Source of the DNA: Apostichopus parvimensis
Taxonomy: Eukaryota > Echinodermata > Holothuroidea > Aspidochirotida > Stichopodidae
DNA: 27,975 nt
Assembly: GCA_000934455.1 (NCBI GenBank)
Contig: KN882285.1
Span: 164,345 to 192,319, forward strand
Reading direction: 5' to 3'
Positions 9,100-19,592 of this stretch are shown piece by piece. The position numbers were made by a program, and so were the translations under genes. The notes under the pieces were generated by a model that searched no databases, was not told the origin of the DNA, and was given only the letters and a program-made list of their open reading frames with translations. How positions within the stretch are numbered: the stretch's first letter is position 1; every line of letters starts with the position of its first letter.

Positions 9100-10379
9100 C
9101 TATTTTATTTCCAATGGAATTAGGGTTAGCCTAGGGGGATCAACTGCTGTTCACGGCACCACAGGTAAAGCGAGGAAAATTCCATCTTGAAATAGCCTAG
9201 TCCAAGGCTATATGACTCCCTACAAACAGCTAAAACAAATTAAACACCCACCCACCTTTGTTCTGAATCTGAACTGTTTCGTACAAACTTACAAAATAGC
9301 AGAAAAAAACTGTCCCAACTCATGCCGCTAGAATCTATAACAAATTTTAGCCAAAAACTCCGGATAAGTCAGTGCAATTGTCCAGAAATATTCCCCCTCT
9401 ATATTACTGACAACTAGCCTAGGCCTATAAATTGTGTGAATTGTTAACGGGATTGTTGGATAGGATGGTCAGTGGACAAACTGGCAATAAAAGATTGGCG
9501 TCATGTTCAGTTAATGTTTCGTACGAAACATAGGCCTAGGAAAACTATTTAGGCCTGGGGGGGGGGGGCTATAGCCTAGGCATAATCAGCTTATTTAGTG
9601 TAACAGTTTAGCACGCAACTACACAATCCCATACAGACTATTCTAGTAAATTCGTTATCTTAGGGTAACCCTAATTGGAGGCTAATCCTTAACTCAAACC
9701 TAATCTAGGTCTAACTAATATGGCCTAGGCCTAGGCTATGTCCCCCCTGAAAGTGCAGGAGAAACACTGCTGTGAATTTATCCCCCTAAAATATTTCAAG
9801 AATAATATAGCCAAGGCCCTATCCCCCTAAGGCTAAAGTGCCTAATACAGATTATGAATATTACGTTCAATTTAGGTTTGTTTATTTTGTAAAGAAATTA
9901 TCCATTGAAAACATGAGAAACGCGTGAATACCGGGGCCACCATGATACTGTAAATATACGGAGGCCTAATGTTACGATAAACTATGCTGTACAACTACTA
10001 CAAGGCAGCTTAACGTCATTAGGTTTAACGTTAGGCAATTAGCCTCTAGCTACTGCATGATAGGCCTAGCCTAGGACCTAGATCTTAGCTTGTTCTTACA
10101 CAAGTTGGAATAATCGAAAATACACACTTTATGGTCTAATATACTATATACTTTTTTTTAAGTGACTAACAAACGACACTGGCCAAAGGCCCAAAGAAAA
10201 CTGGTCTAATATACTAACCTTGCAATGGTTACTGACATTATCACTGGATGGTTATATTTTGTTGTGTATTTTGTTGATTTTTCGTACCGTAACCGTCTGG
10301 CTGCTAACTCCCTGCTGTACGTTCCTCGCTCGTCGTGTATACGTACGTGTACAATGTACTATAGTTCAGTGCAGTACAC
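9100..10379. repeat. Low-complexity region rich in TAGGCCTA words
   Basis: CCTAGGCC/GGCCTAGG variants occur many times on both strands (near 9421, 9531, 9723, 9961, 10061), with a G run at about 9559-9568. The end (about 10300-10360) is locally CpG-richer (CTCGCTCGTCGTG, ACGTACGTG), which could be a promoter, but no transcript start can be tied to it. Confidence 0.5.
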
Positions 10380-10591
10380 CTGATTGACTAGTGAGTTTCG
10401 TCCCAGTGCTGACATTTATTGTAGGACCAGATTAAAATAGAACTGTGACCATTATGTTATGGTCAGGCGACCTTTTAGGTTAGTCGTGAAAGGCATCTCT
10501 ACCAAGATTATGGCGAGATAATCGTTGACTAACGAAAACCAGTCGATATGACTAGACTTTAGCCTCGCTTGACTAGATTGTGTTTAGAGTG
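10380..10591. repeat. Right inverted end of the candidate 6.6-kb element
   Basis: Contains TTGACTAGTGA, GGTTAGTCGTGAAA, GTTGACTAACG, ATGACTAGACTTTAG and GCTTGACTAGATTGTG, the mirror image of the words at 4016-4370. The outermost 24 bases match the left end at 22 positions when inverted. Confidence 0.55.
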
Positions 10592-12574
10592 CAATGTTTA
10601 CATTTTAACATTAAAATACTTCCAAAACTAAATAATTACTCTTCTAAAACCATTACCATAAATTGTTTGTTTGCCTCAAGTGCTGATTTCCTAGTTGTGA
10701 CATTTCCAATTGAACTTTACGAAAACACTGTGCCGAATCAGTCTTACTGTACAAGTCAATATGGGCAAGGATTGGTATGAAATTTTGATTCTGTGAATAT
10801 TTTTTATCTTTAACATGCACGGCATGTAGATTTTTAGTCCTTTTTTTTAACCCCCCACCAAGACAAATCTCTTGCTACGCACCTGACTCTCATATTTTCT
10901 GCATGAAAGTTGCTTTAAGTGTAATTTCAGGGTAGTGGTGAATTTTGAGCAGTGTTCGCGCTATGCACTGGATCTGTAGCCAAAATCCCGCAAAGGAAGA
11001 AATAAATTAATTTATGCAGTACAGTAATAGTACTGTAGGGATTATGTGTTCAGCAGCCAGCAATGTTTACATCGATCACGATCTTGCCACATGGACGATG
11101 TTTGTTGTACACGTGCAGCGCAGTCTACTGTGAATAATGCATGTATGCACAGCACTAAAGTGTTACGATTGGGCTTAGTGTCTTTCATCTAAATTTCGCA
11201 GCACTAGTACATGTCAAAATTTTACATTGACCATGTGGACTAAAGTTATATATTATCACTGTACAAAAACGTAAAAAAATGCAACTTCAAATTATAAAAC
11301 AGACATGTACAGTGGTTGATATGAGTACTTTTCGCTTTAAAGAAAATTATTCACAAGGTCTCTACAAAAGATTTATTTTAATATGAAGGCTTAACTGCCT
11401 CCCATGTACAAATTGACAATGACATCAACAGCCTAGGCCTACTCATACGACCAAGTGGAAATATTCCAATATCATACCCGAAGTTTCAATGAAAAAGTAC
11501 CTGAAATTTATATTCTTAAACCCCCGCACTTTGTGTAAGACCTCCCTCCCCCAATTTTTTCATTTGCTGGAATCCCCCTCCCCCCAACCCCTCCCCCCAA
11601 AAAAATTGAAAATCCTTAACACGAACACTCGTTGTGTGTGCTCTTTCACCCTAAGGCAGGCTAAATTTCCGTTCGATTGACTTGGAATGCGGGAGTTATT
11701 GCATAGGAATAAGTTATAAATAGGCTAAAACAATTCTTGCAGCAGGATTTTACTTTGACAGAAATCCCATTGACTTTGTGTTGAAAAGTCATTTCTAGAC
11801 TAGGCCTATGCCTACAGTCGTTAGGGCCTAGTGCATCACCAAAAAATAGCCTAGGCCAAGTGTGGAAAGTTTTGTTTTGTTTATCAATTCGCGGCCATGA
11901 CCAAGTTTGACAAGCCTAAGCTTACAAGTTACATGTCAATAATTTTTTGCTGGCTAACATTTTTCGCGGCCAGGTGCTGAATATCGCAGGAAGCTAACAA
12001 TGGGGTGTTGTAACGAGTCACTTACTTTCCGAAAATTAAATGATTTGAAACTGAAAGACCTCAAAGGATTTCCTTAATTGAAATAGCCTAGAACAGTGAC
12101 TCAAGTCTTTGATTGGAGAAATAAACCCTACTTTTTTTTGGCATCCATTCTTACGTTTTGACAGATGGTCTTTCCAGTAAAAGCAAAAGAATAGCATAAA
12201 AACCCCTTCTTTGAGGTGAAAAAACGATTTCAATGTAGTTCATGTGTCGCGCCATTTTGTTTGAATTGAGCCAGTTCCCGGATGTACCGTAACGAAAGCA
12301 AGCCGCTTCGCGTATTTCAAGACAAAATAGTTGCTAATCCCTAAAATAATTAGAATTGTACAATAGTAATGAATAAAATATCGATCAAAAAATATCTTTT
12401 GTCTTTATTGATCTGTAAAAATGCTTAAAAAGTGTGTTAAATTTATTATTGTAACGAGTATCAGTGGAAATATAAATTTTGTGATCTTTTCAAGGATTTC
12501 ATTTTTAACGTGTTTAGATTGCTTTCATTCACCGCATACTCAGTCCTAGCGATAGCGTTACTTACCGTCCATCA
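10592..12574. other. No gene seen
   Basis: AT-rich and anonymous. A C-rich tract lies at about 11568-11600 and scattered TAGGCCTA words at 11430-11850. Short open frames on either strand have no supporting features. Confidence 0.45.
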
Positions 12575-13019
12575 TTGCACTCCAATTTACTGTCGAGCAA
12601 ATATCTTCAAAAAAGAAAATGGAAGCCCTTTGGATTGGAATCGTATCTTTTCGAACCAGAATATTCAGAGGAAGAACTGAGACATCGAGAGGAGGAGTTT
12701 GTGCAAAGAATCAGTCCGCGACTGTTGGTGAGGTTGGGTCGAATTCAGTTGCTGATACGAATACCGGTTTAGCGAGCCACTGCGAAGAGTGGTGTCTGTG
12801 TGCACTCTGTTCGCCATTGGAAAGCGACAAGGGGAGGGTATGCTGCCATGGATTGTTCGCGGAAAAAGCTTTGATGAACGCAGGAGAATGTCTATCCAAC
12901 AGACCTGAATTCTCCCAGATATTTTTGCAGCCAGTTAATTTAGAACTCTGTTTTGTAAATTTCTTGAGGTACAAGAAGAAGGATCCTATTCCTAAGGCTG
13001 CTGAGAACATGACGAACAG
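12575..13019 (+). pseudogene. P2X7 C-terminal (cytoplasmic) domain exon, with one frameshift
   Basis: Frame 1 encodes ESYLFEPEYSEEELRHREEE, a typical lead-in. Near 12715-12740 the frame shifts by one base, and the new frame carries CEEWCLCALCSPLESDKGR then VCCHGLFAEK, …GECLSNRPEFSQIFL and RYKKKDPIPKAAENMTNR. The C-x3-W-C-x-C-x2-C and later CC pair followed by the PEF…L and ENMTNR regions match the zinc- and GTP-binding cytoplasmic ballast domain of P2X7 receptors, which in many invertebrates and fish exists as a stand-alone multi-copy gene. There is no channel part here. The exon likely ends at ACAG|GTACTG (GT at 13020). The last third of the domain was not found downstream. The frameshift could be an assembly error, but a decayed copy is more likely. 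Confidence 0.65.
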
Positions 13020-13030
13020 GTACTGTACAC

Positions 13031-13155
13031 CTCAGTGAAAGTTCACTCTTTTCCGGATATTTTATTCCATCTGGAATAACGAAATATCTTTTTCCTTTTT
13101 CTGCTCCCTCTTCCCCTCTTCGGTTAACACAACCAAAGGCTTGGCATTCGGGCAT
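13031..13155 (-). CDS. First exon of a THAP-type zinc-finger protein
   Basis: The ATG at 13155 opens MPECQAFGCVNRRGEEGAEK then GKRYFVIPDGIKYPEK. The MP-x-C-x4-C start with an aromatic-V-I-P segment is the N-terminal half of a C2CH THAP DNA-binding domain, where the two Cys are the first zinc ligands. The exon probably ends at CTGAG|GTGTAC (GT complement at 13029-13030). The second half of the finger (C-x2-H) must lie in a later exon and was not found. THAP domains occur in host transcription factors and in P-element-type transposases, and this fragment cannot separate the two. It is convergent with the P2X7-domain exon. Confidence 0.55.
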
Positions 13156-14152
13156 TTTAACCGGTGAAATTAGCTAAGCAAGATGCTCGAACATAGTGTG
13201 AATAGACTATAACTCGTATGCAAAGCTTGATTGTTTTGAAGTTACGAAGTGGCTCGCCTACGTCACTTTTGAAGCGCCCTGAATACTCAAATTAAGAAAC
13301 TGGCTGTTGTTGAAATGGGTAAAAAAAATTATTTGGAAATTCGCGTAAAATTCAAGGAAACTATATTTTGCCTAGTAATTTTCTAAATGGTATCAGAAAA
13401 ATATCCCCTACCGCATGTACACTTCAAAAACCCAGAGTTTATTTCTCCTTTAACGTTAGGCCTAACGTTAGGCCCCCTAGCCTAGGTCGCTAAATAAGTA
13501 ACCTGCCTGCAATTAAGCATATGCAAGGAAAATTCACCATCTGGGCCAAGCTTTAGACTTGGGTGTAGGCCTAGTAACGTAGGCTAAACGGCTAAATTTA
13601 TATAAAACGTAAAATTGAAGGTAGCCTCTGCTGAAAATGCAGTGGGCCTATAGGTTAGGCTTTAACTAAAGCCAAGCATATCAAAGCGTAACGTTAGGCC
13701 TTACTCCCTGCCCGCCTGGATATTTCTTGAATTTCGTAAATGGGTATGTAAATGGCTAAATGGGTAAATGGTTATAACGAACAATATATATATATGTTAT
13801 GCGATATATATATGAAGAACAAACATAAGTCATATATATTACTGCATAACCAACATATATTCCTCGTTATAATCAATATATATGGTATATAATATTGTCA
13901 CATATGGCACTTCGTAGAAAGGGACCAATTTGCAACTGGCTAGATATACGCTTGAAATATTCAACTACTCGGAAGGATGAACAAGGTGAGGAGAGATGAC
14001 ATTCCAACCCAGAGGCTAGAACAATACGTGTACACGAATATGTACACGTATTGTAATTGTCGACGTAATGACCCAAATTTAATATGGGTTGTCGCCTAAA
14101 GTGACCCCTTAGGAATATATATATATACACACACACACACAATATATATATA
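13156..14152. other. Non-coding, with palindromes and AT microsatellites
   Basis: No gene seen. TAACGTTAGGCCTAACGTTA at 13451-13470 is a perfect 20-bp palindrome. An imperfect AT-rich inverted repeat spans about 13771-13872 (GTTATAACGA… / …TCGTTATAAT). ACAATACGTGTACA (14021-14034) and its exact inverse (14041-14054) form a 14-bp stem with a 6-base loop. (AT)n(AC)n(AT)n runs from 14114 into the gap. Confidence 0.6.
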
Positions 14153-14272
14153 NNNNNNNNNNNNNNNNNNNNNNNNNNNNNNNNNNNNNNNNNNNNNNNN
14201 NNNNNNNNNNNNNNNNNNNNNNNNNNNNNNNNNNNNNNNNNNNNNNNNNNNNNNNNNNNNNNNNNNNNNNNN
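14153..14272. other. Assembly gap (120 N)
   Basis: An unbroken run of N entered from an AT/AC microsatellite and leaving directly into a SINE head. Its true length is unknown. Confidence 0.98.
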
Positions 14273-14336
14273 GATTCGAACCCGGGCCTTCCGCTCTGTA
14301 CGCGGACACCCTAACCACTAGGCTATGGACGTTGAT
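14273..14336 (-). repeat. tRNA-derived SINE head, cut by the gap
   Basis: On the minus strand the sequence has an A-box-like TAGCCTAGTGGTTAGG and a B box GGTTCGAATC. Between them is a good anticodon arm, TCCGC-GTACAGA-GCGGA (5-bp stem, 7-base loop). The acceptor stem cannot be checked because the 3' side runs into N. A tRNA pseudogene is the alternative. Confidence 0.65.
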
Positions 14337-17300
14337 TGTATGTCCAGAGGTTCGAAACCGGTAAGGAAGGTCGTAATTCCACTGTAGGCGTTTGTCACCT
14401 GTATCGAACAATACTAGTTCTGTTTTTGCTGACATATTTTGCCTTACTCTAGAGATGAAACATGATGCTAACCAACTCGAAATCATTTGTGATTCCTAAA
14501 GCCGGATCTCGAAAGAGATACTTTGAACAGACTTAATGCAATGGAGGTAAACGACGATTTTGTGAGAATATCACCCCTATTGCAGGCCTCAAATTTCACA
14601 CATTTTAGGGCAAGGCCACTTTGGTCTTTAATGGGGCCAAATTTTGAAGGGCACCATGGCCATGAGGTAAGGCACCAAGGCCAACTTACATCTTAACGAA
14701 GGGCAACAGGGCCAGAGAATATACATCATGAAACAATTTCTGTTCCAGGTCCTGGCGGCTGTTTTAATGAAGCAGAATAGTAGAAGGTGGTCTCTCTCTA
14801 GCTTTCCTTTTTGTGAATAGAATTATTTAACCCCTACTCGTATTCGAATCCTTCCTCACCCTTAGCAAAATCAACCATCAATATGGTAACTCAAGTCATA
14901 AATTTATGGACAGACGCTTTACAATCGGGGTATCTCATGTCAACTGTAAATCCTTATCAGTTTACTTTGAACAGAATAATATTGAACCAAAAATGCCTTT
15001 TTCAGTTTGATGGGTTGTTATAGGGGTAGTTAGGCTTATAGGGTTAATGCTGAAAATGTAACTAACAACTTCAATTTCAAATTATTCAAAAAACAGCAAG
15101 TTAAGTCCAACCGACGCGCTATGTGCGTGTGATCATAGAGCATGTGATGTACGTGTTCGGTTATTTGACGGTTTTTATCTCAATACATTACATGTAAAGA
15201 GATATTGTAACAGTAAGTGGGACTCTCTCTTCTCTTAAAAAAGTTTCAGCGTCTTCATTACAAAGTTCTTTTTCTCTGGAATTACCACAGGAAGCATATA
15301 TGATATAGGCCAACAAAAGTTACTATTTTTTATTCCAGAATTTTATCTCATTCTAGGACTTTTTCACCGATTTATGTCCAAATCTGGCTGAAACACAGTT
15401 GTTCCAGGCCTTTTTTGAACACGCTCCGAAACTTGTTTGTAGGGAAATCAGACTGCGACTTTTGACCGTTATTTCGCAATCATTAAACACTTGGCAAAAG
15501 CGGTGAAATGCATTGTGGGAGCTTAGCCCATCACTATATTTTAGTACACTGCAGCTTGGATATCGTCTGAAAATCCGTTTTAATACATATTCATAAAGCA
15601 GCAATCGAATTGCTTAAAGCAAAACTTTGAAGAAAAGAAGTTGAATATTCATTAAATATCTGTTTGCGACGACGTCGGGCTCACAATGTGGATAAAATTG
15701 TAAAATTTTTGAGCCTCGGCTTCAAAAATAAAAACCAAACGTAAGTAAAAACCTTTCATCTTTCGAATTGCACATTTTCCGTTTTCAAGAAGGTACCACC
15801 CCCATCGTCCGGTCGATGGTATAAAAGAAGTTAAACAATGCTTTGAGGCTAAATTCGGAGTTGTTGCAGTATTCTGGGTTGAATTCAAGTCACATTTTTA
15901 AGGTTGCTCTTGTTCACCGGCATCAACGTATCCTATCGTGGTTAATTGCATATGTACATGTATATGCACATTACCATAGTGTGTAGCCTAGGGTTATAGT
16001 TTTAAGTATTCTATAGTGCAGTGTATTCATATTACGGGAACGTGTGTTTATGAATTATGATGTTAGCTTTCAAGACATTGTTTACGAATACAATTTCGTT
16101 GCCTTGAATTTTGGAGGACTTAAAGCAGTTGAAAGTAGGGTAGTGCTAGTACAACTACACAATACTAAGCCTATGCTGGTATTATTAGTTTACTGACTTC
16201 TGCCACTGGTGGTTGTCAGCACTGGCAATACGTTGATGCCTAGTACATATAATAGAAGTTGAAATTAAATAAGCTTATATTAAAAAAAGTACTGCCTTGG
16301 CTGGCTCTGGTTAGTACTAAGTAGTTTTACCCTTTTGTGATTTTATCCGGTGTACCTAGATACATAGGCCGAGTCAGTGACATGTGAACATTGGTTCTCT
16401 ACTTTGTCCAAAGGATAAGGCAAAGGATAAGTGTGCACTAAATTTTCGTACAGTGTTTGCAACGCATTTTGGTAGTATTCTTTTGCGTGTGAATTCATAT
16501 TGCAGTTAATTTTTTTTGGGCTGTGCATGTGCCTATTTCACTATATTTCGAAGTTCTTCACCCTGTAATGCTGTATGTTTCTGTCATTTTCAGAGAGAAA
16601 TGCATTTACAAGTTCCACTACAATGTGTTATGTTATATGGGCTTGATGAATTTAAAAGCAATGTGAAGTCAATTTTATATATTGACTTTATATATTGTCT
16701 CCTATTATCCAACGTTCTGTTAACATTTATTTTTGTTTTCTTTCATTTTCATGACTCTGCATCTGCGGGTTGGATTCTCCTATGTGGGCACTTGGGATAT
16801 AGTAACTTTTTGGACTTCTTAATTTAATTCAGTACTTTTCACGCCATTCCATTCATTGCCTTGATTAAATAAACTTTGATAAACCTTGAAAAAACAGATT
16901 CCTCTTATATTCTTTTGTTCTAAACCGCACATTCATATTCACCAGTGTGAAGACAAATTAACAAGAAGTTCCTACATAAGATGTACATTTCACGTATCCA
17001 AAAATACTTTTCAATTCATCACGAAGATAAGCTAATTGTTGTCTAGGAACCTGATACATCATAAAATATATGACCAAAAAGGCCAACAGAGACTGACCCA
17101 AGATGAAGGATACCACATAAAAAACAAGTTCTTAAATATTCTATGACATTAATAAACCTTGCAACGCCGTTCTCTCGACAAACAGGCAATGAGTGCTAAA
17201 GGCAACACTCGCAGGATGAAGTGTAACCTGCAGAGACTATTCGTGGCAAAGTAGCGTAAATACAAGTTCTCTATTTGTTGTACCATGATTGATATTGATA

Positions 17301-18310
17301 ATTGTAGAGACAGAGCAAAGATATGAAATTAGGAATTGAAATTCGAACTTCCAGTATTGAGATACTGCGTCATTGATGCTCTTGTGTTTTTTTGTGGGGA
17401 AATTTGATTTACACACGAAACACTCCCTGCAGTGTAGGAATTAAGATTTGGCTTTGGGGCTATTCGGAAAATGAAAAGTAAAAAACGCCCCTCTTAATGT
17501 ATTTACGAGGGCTTTTTTAAGTTTAGGGGTGCTCTTTTCCAAAGCTAAATATGCTGTTTACGGAAATGGTTGTAAGCATCCAACAGGATAAAGTAAGCAC
17601 AATTATCCTCTTCCTAGTGCTGCGACCGTATAGCAAATTCATTAAAAGTTTTATCGCACAAATTTGCGATTGTTTAGCAAATAACGTAAAGCAACCGAAT
17701 ATATGACGAAAAATCAATAAGCCATCAACTGAAATAGAAAACACAGGTTTACTTCCACTGAAGGTGCCCTTTCCTTAAATCATGTATTTTTTTCATGTGT
17801 AAATAAAATCACTCACCACCAAATACCAAACCATTATACCGCTGAAAAGTAATGGAAATTAAAACCTCCAATCCATCGCCACAGCAACGGTGTACGTTGT
17901 AGACAGCCGATTTCCAGCAACTGATGGTTACGCTACATTTCCCATTGGCTTTGTGTGGTTGTTAGGCTAACATGTGGTCGAAGGTTGCAGTATTTGACGG
18001 ATATTTGATTTTTTTTATTTGCGACACAACTTGAGCGAATAAACAGATGGCTAGGTTAGATTTCCATGTTGACTTAGTGTGAAGTTAGGCTACCATGTGC
18101 TCGGAGATTTGTGGGGATTTTAGGTTATTGTCGCTGGTACTGAAATTGCTAAGTGGAGGCCGTAATTTGCCAGTGACTGTGCGGTAAGTTTCCGGTGATT
18201 GTGCGCGACCCTCTCGCACTGTTTGCGCGATTCGCGTTGCTACTGCAAAGCTAAAGCAAAAAAAAACAAAAACATGTCACAATTAATTGCTCTTTTCTTT
18301 TTCGCCCAGA
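14337..18310. other. No gene seen over 4 kb
   Basis: Degenerate GGGCACC/GGCCA words repeat at about 14585-14720. AATAAACTTTGATAAACCTTG followed by A6 near 16867-16895 resembles a retroposon 3' tail. The short open frames at 15353-15888 (minus) and 16516-16827 (plus) show no family resemblance. A GC- and CpG-richer patch at about 18170-18250 precedes the LINE and may be its 5' UTR. Confidence 0.45.
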
Positions 18311-18928
18311 TTTTGTTGCCGCTGTAGAAAACATGTCAGATGATGCCGTGGCGTGAGATACTGGACTGCAATACAGCTATTCAGATACAGATACGATACA
18401 GCTATTCAGAACATTAATTGTGAACTTCTGAAAAAACAAATCTCAAACAAATTTGCCAAAGCGATCGAGGAACATAGTAAATTAATTTCATCTCTACGGA
18501 AAGATAACGATTGTTTGGCCAAGAAAGTGGAAAATTTGGAGAGACGACAAGCAGATCATGAACAATTATTGAATGAAGAAGAACGCATTTAAAGGCGTTG
18601 CAACTTCCGGTTGGTAGGGGTTAAGCGGGTAAGAGAGGATGATTGTCGCAATATTGTTACAGATATCCCCACAGAGATGGTAATACACACCCCTCTGATA
18701 GAGATGAGAGCCCATCAGGATGGTAGACCTGTTGAGGGGCAAGACAGACATATTTTGGTCAGGATGGCATTTTTTCCAGATAAGGTTTGGGTGAAGAAGG
18801 ATGCAAGACAGGCCTTGGACGGAAAGGGATGTTATATTATAGACAATTTAACTATTCCAGCTTTGCGGGAGAAAAGACGCTGGAAAAATGAGGTCAATGA
18901 ACTACACCGACAAGGGACTAAACTTTGA
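18311..18928 (+). pseudogene. ORF1 of an L1-like LINE, with an in-frame stop
   Basis: L1 ORF1 proteins form coiled-coil trimers that package the element RNA. A Lys/Glu/Leu-rich coiled coil (ELLKKQISNKFAKAIEEHSK … VENLERRQADHEQLLNEEER) is followed, after a TAA at 18590-18592 in the same frame, by RRCNFRLVGVKRV, the usual start of the L1 RNA-recognition domain. Later come GQDRHILVRMAFFPDK and ARQALDGKGCYIIDN, ending at 18928. An ATG near 18332 gives only a few codons before a TGA, so the start is frameshifted. A 15-bp direct repeat (ATACAGCTATTCAGA at 18371 and 18396) has disturbed the N-terminus. Confidence 0.65.
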
Positions 18929-19131
18929 TACCCCTTCTTTTTCTACTAAAATTTGCGACAAGATAGGTATTTTTTTGGGGGGGGGGGGTGAAACTATTAT
19001 GACTGGCGATTTCAATTTCGTGTTTTCGTTAGCTCGGGACGAATGTCTATCTTTAATGTCAGTTTAGAATTTAATCGATATTTGGCGTGATAAGAATCCC
19101 TTTGGTAAACATTATACAGCGAGTAAATGGC
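18929..19131 (+). pseudogene. Remnant of the L1-like ORF2 endonuclease
   Basis: Directly after ORF1, with the endonuclease start deleted, the frame from 18999 reads MTGDFNFVFSLARDECL, where GDFN is the catalytic motif of AP-type LINE endonucleases. After a TAG at 19065-19067 it continues NLIDIWRDKNPFGKHYT, the conserved block that follows in L1/Tx1 endonucleases. A G run at about 18978-18987 interrupts the upstream sequence. RT is absent: the element is cut by the cassette repeat at about 19134. Confidence 0.6.
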
Positions 19132-19133
19132 AT

Positions 19134-19260
19134 ACACATCTCTTTCGTGGAGTGCACACGTGTTTCGCTCTCGCTCTCAACATACTACAGCTTTGTATGA
19201 TATATATATATATCTGTACTGTACTGTGCGCTTCCTGCCAAGTGGGCGTGGTAATTTGGG
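19134..19260 (+). repeat. Cassette repeat, distal copy (direct repeat of 27470-27582)
   Basis: Shares TTTCGT-GAGTGC-ACGTGTTTCGCTCTC, TACAGCT, then TGTACTGTACTGTGC and GTGTGGTA-like words, in the same order and orientation as 27470-27582. An (AT)n insertion at about 19200-19213 is the main difference. Confidence 0.65.
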
Positions 19261-19402
19261 AGTAAATATAGATAGTGCAGCGGCATAGCCGACCAATTGT
19301 GCACTTTGTGATAAAAGCAATAAATTTGGCACAGTTGTAGAGAATGGTGATGCGAAAAAAATTGGATATTAGCCTACCGCAAATTCTGTCCCTGGTGCCC
19401 GT

Positions 19403-19428
19403 GGCGGGCATTTTAAAAAATGCCCGCC
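19403..19428. repeat. Perfect 12-bp inverted repeat with 2-base loop
   Basis: GGCGGGCATTTT, AA, then its exact inverse. The upstream GCCCG-TGG-CGGGC can pair in competition with it. Possibly the end of a foldback element. Confidence 0.7.
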
Positions 19429-19592
19429 AAAATTGACTATTTTCGGGATATTTGTAGATGAACTAACAGCTCGAAACCCTTTCAGTCAGGAATAGTCACA
19501 CAATATACTGTAAAAATCTCTCACAATTATATCCCACTAACTGAGCAGAGAACTTGCACACTTTAAAGGAGCGTTGCACAGCTTAAAGGAGC

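Larger units (their letters stand above)
4016..10591. mobile_element. Possible 6.6-kb DNA element defined by inverted ends with TAGTCA subterminal repeats
   Basis: The left end at 4016-4039 and the reverse complement of 10568-10591 match at 22 of 24 positions (CACTNTAAACA… followed by AATCTAGTCAAG). Inward of both ends are dense TAGTCA/TGACTA words, in 4040-4370 and 10380-10567. Such paired ends are the usual form of DNA transposons with subterminal transposase-binding repeats. No target-site duplication is evident: the 8 bases outside are CCAGTCTA and CAATGTTT. No transposase was recognised. The ends could instead be two unrelated copies of one MITE family. Confidence 0.4.

Noticed and set aside
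12725-12745. A 21-base GT...AG segment in the P2X7-domain exon, tempting as a mini-intron
   Set aside because: Twenty-one bases is too short for splicing, and removing it does not repair the frame because 21 is a multiple of three.
15353-15888. Two adjacent minus-strand open frames as a gene
   Set aside because: No family resemblance, no splice sites that link them in phase, and composition like surrounding non-coding DNA.
16516-16827. Plus-strand open frame with a hydrophobic stretch, possible membrane protein
   Set aside because: Phe/Leu-rich because of local T-richness. The non-coding explanation with a retroposon-like tail downstream is simpler.
19112-19411. Minus-strand open frame ending in AKHVCTPRKR as a second copy of the gene's first exon
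   Set aside because: DNA similarity to the cassette is real, but the frame differs from the gene start at 27504, so protein identity is not supported.
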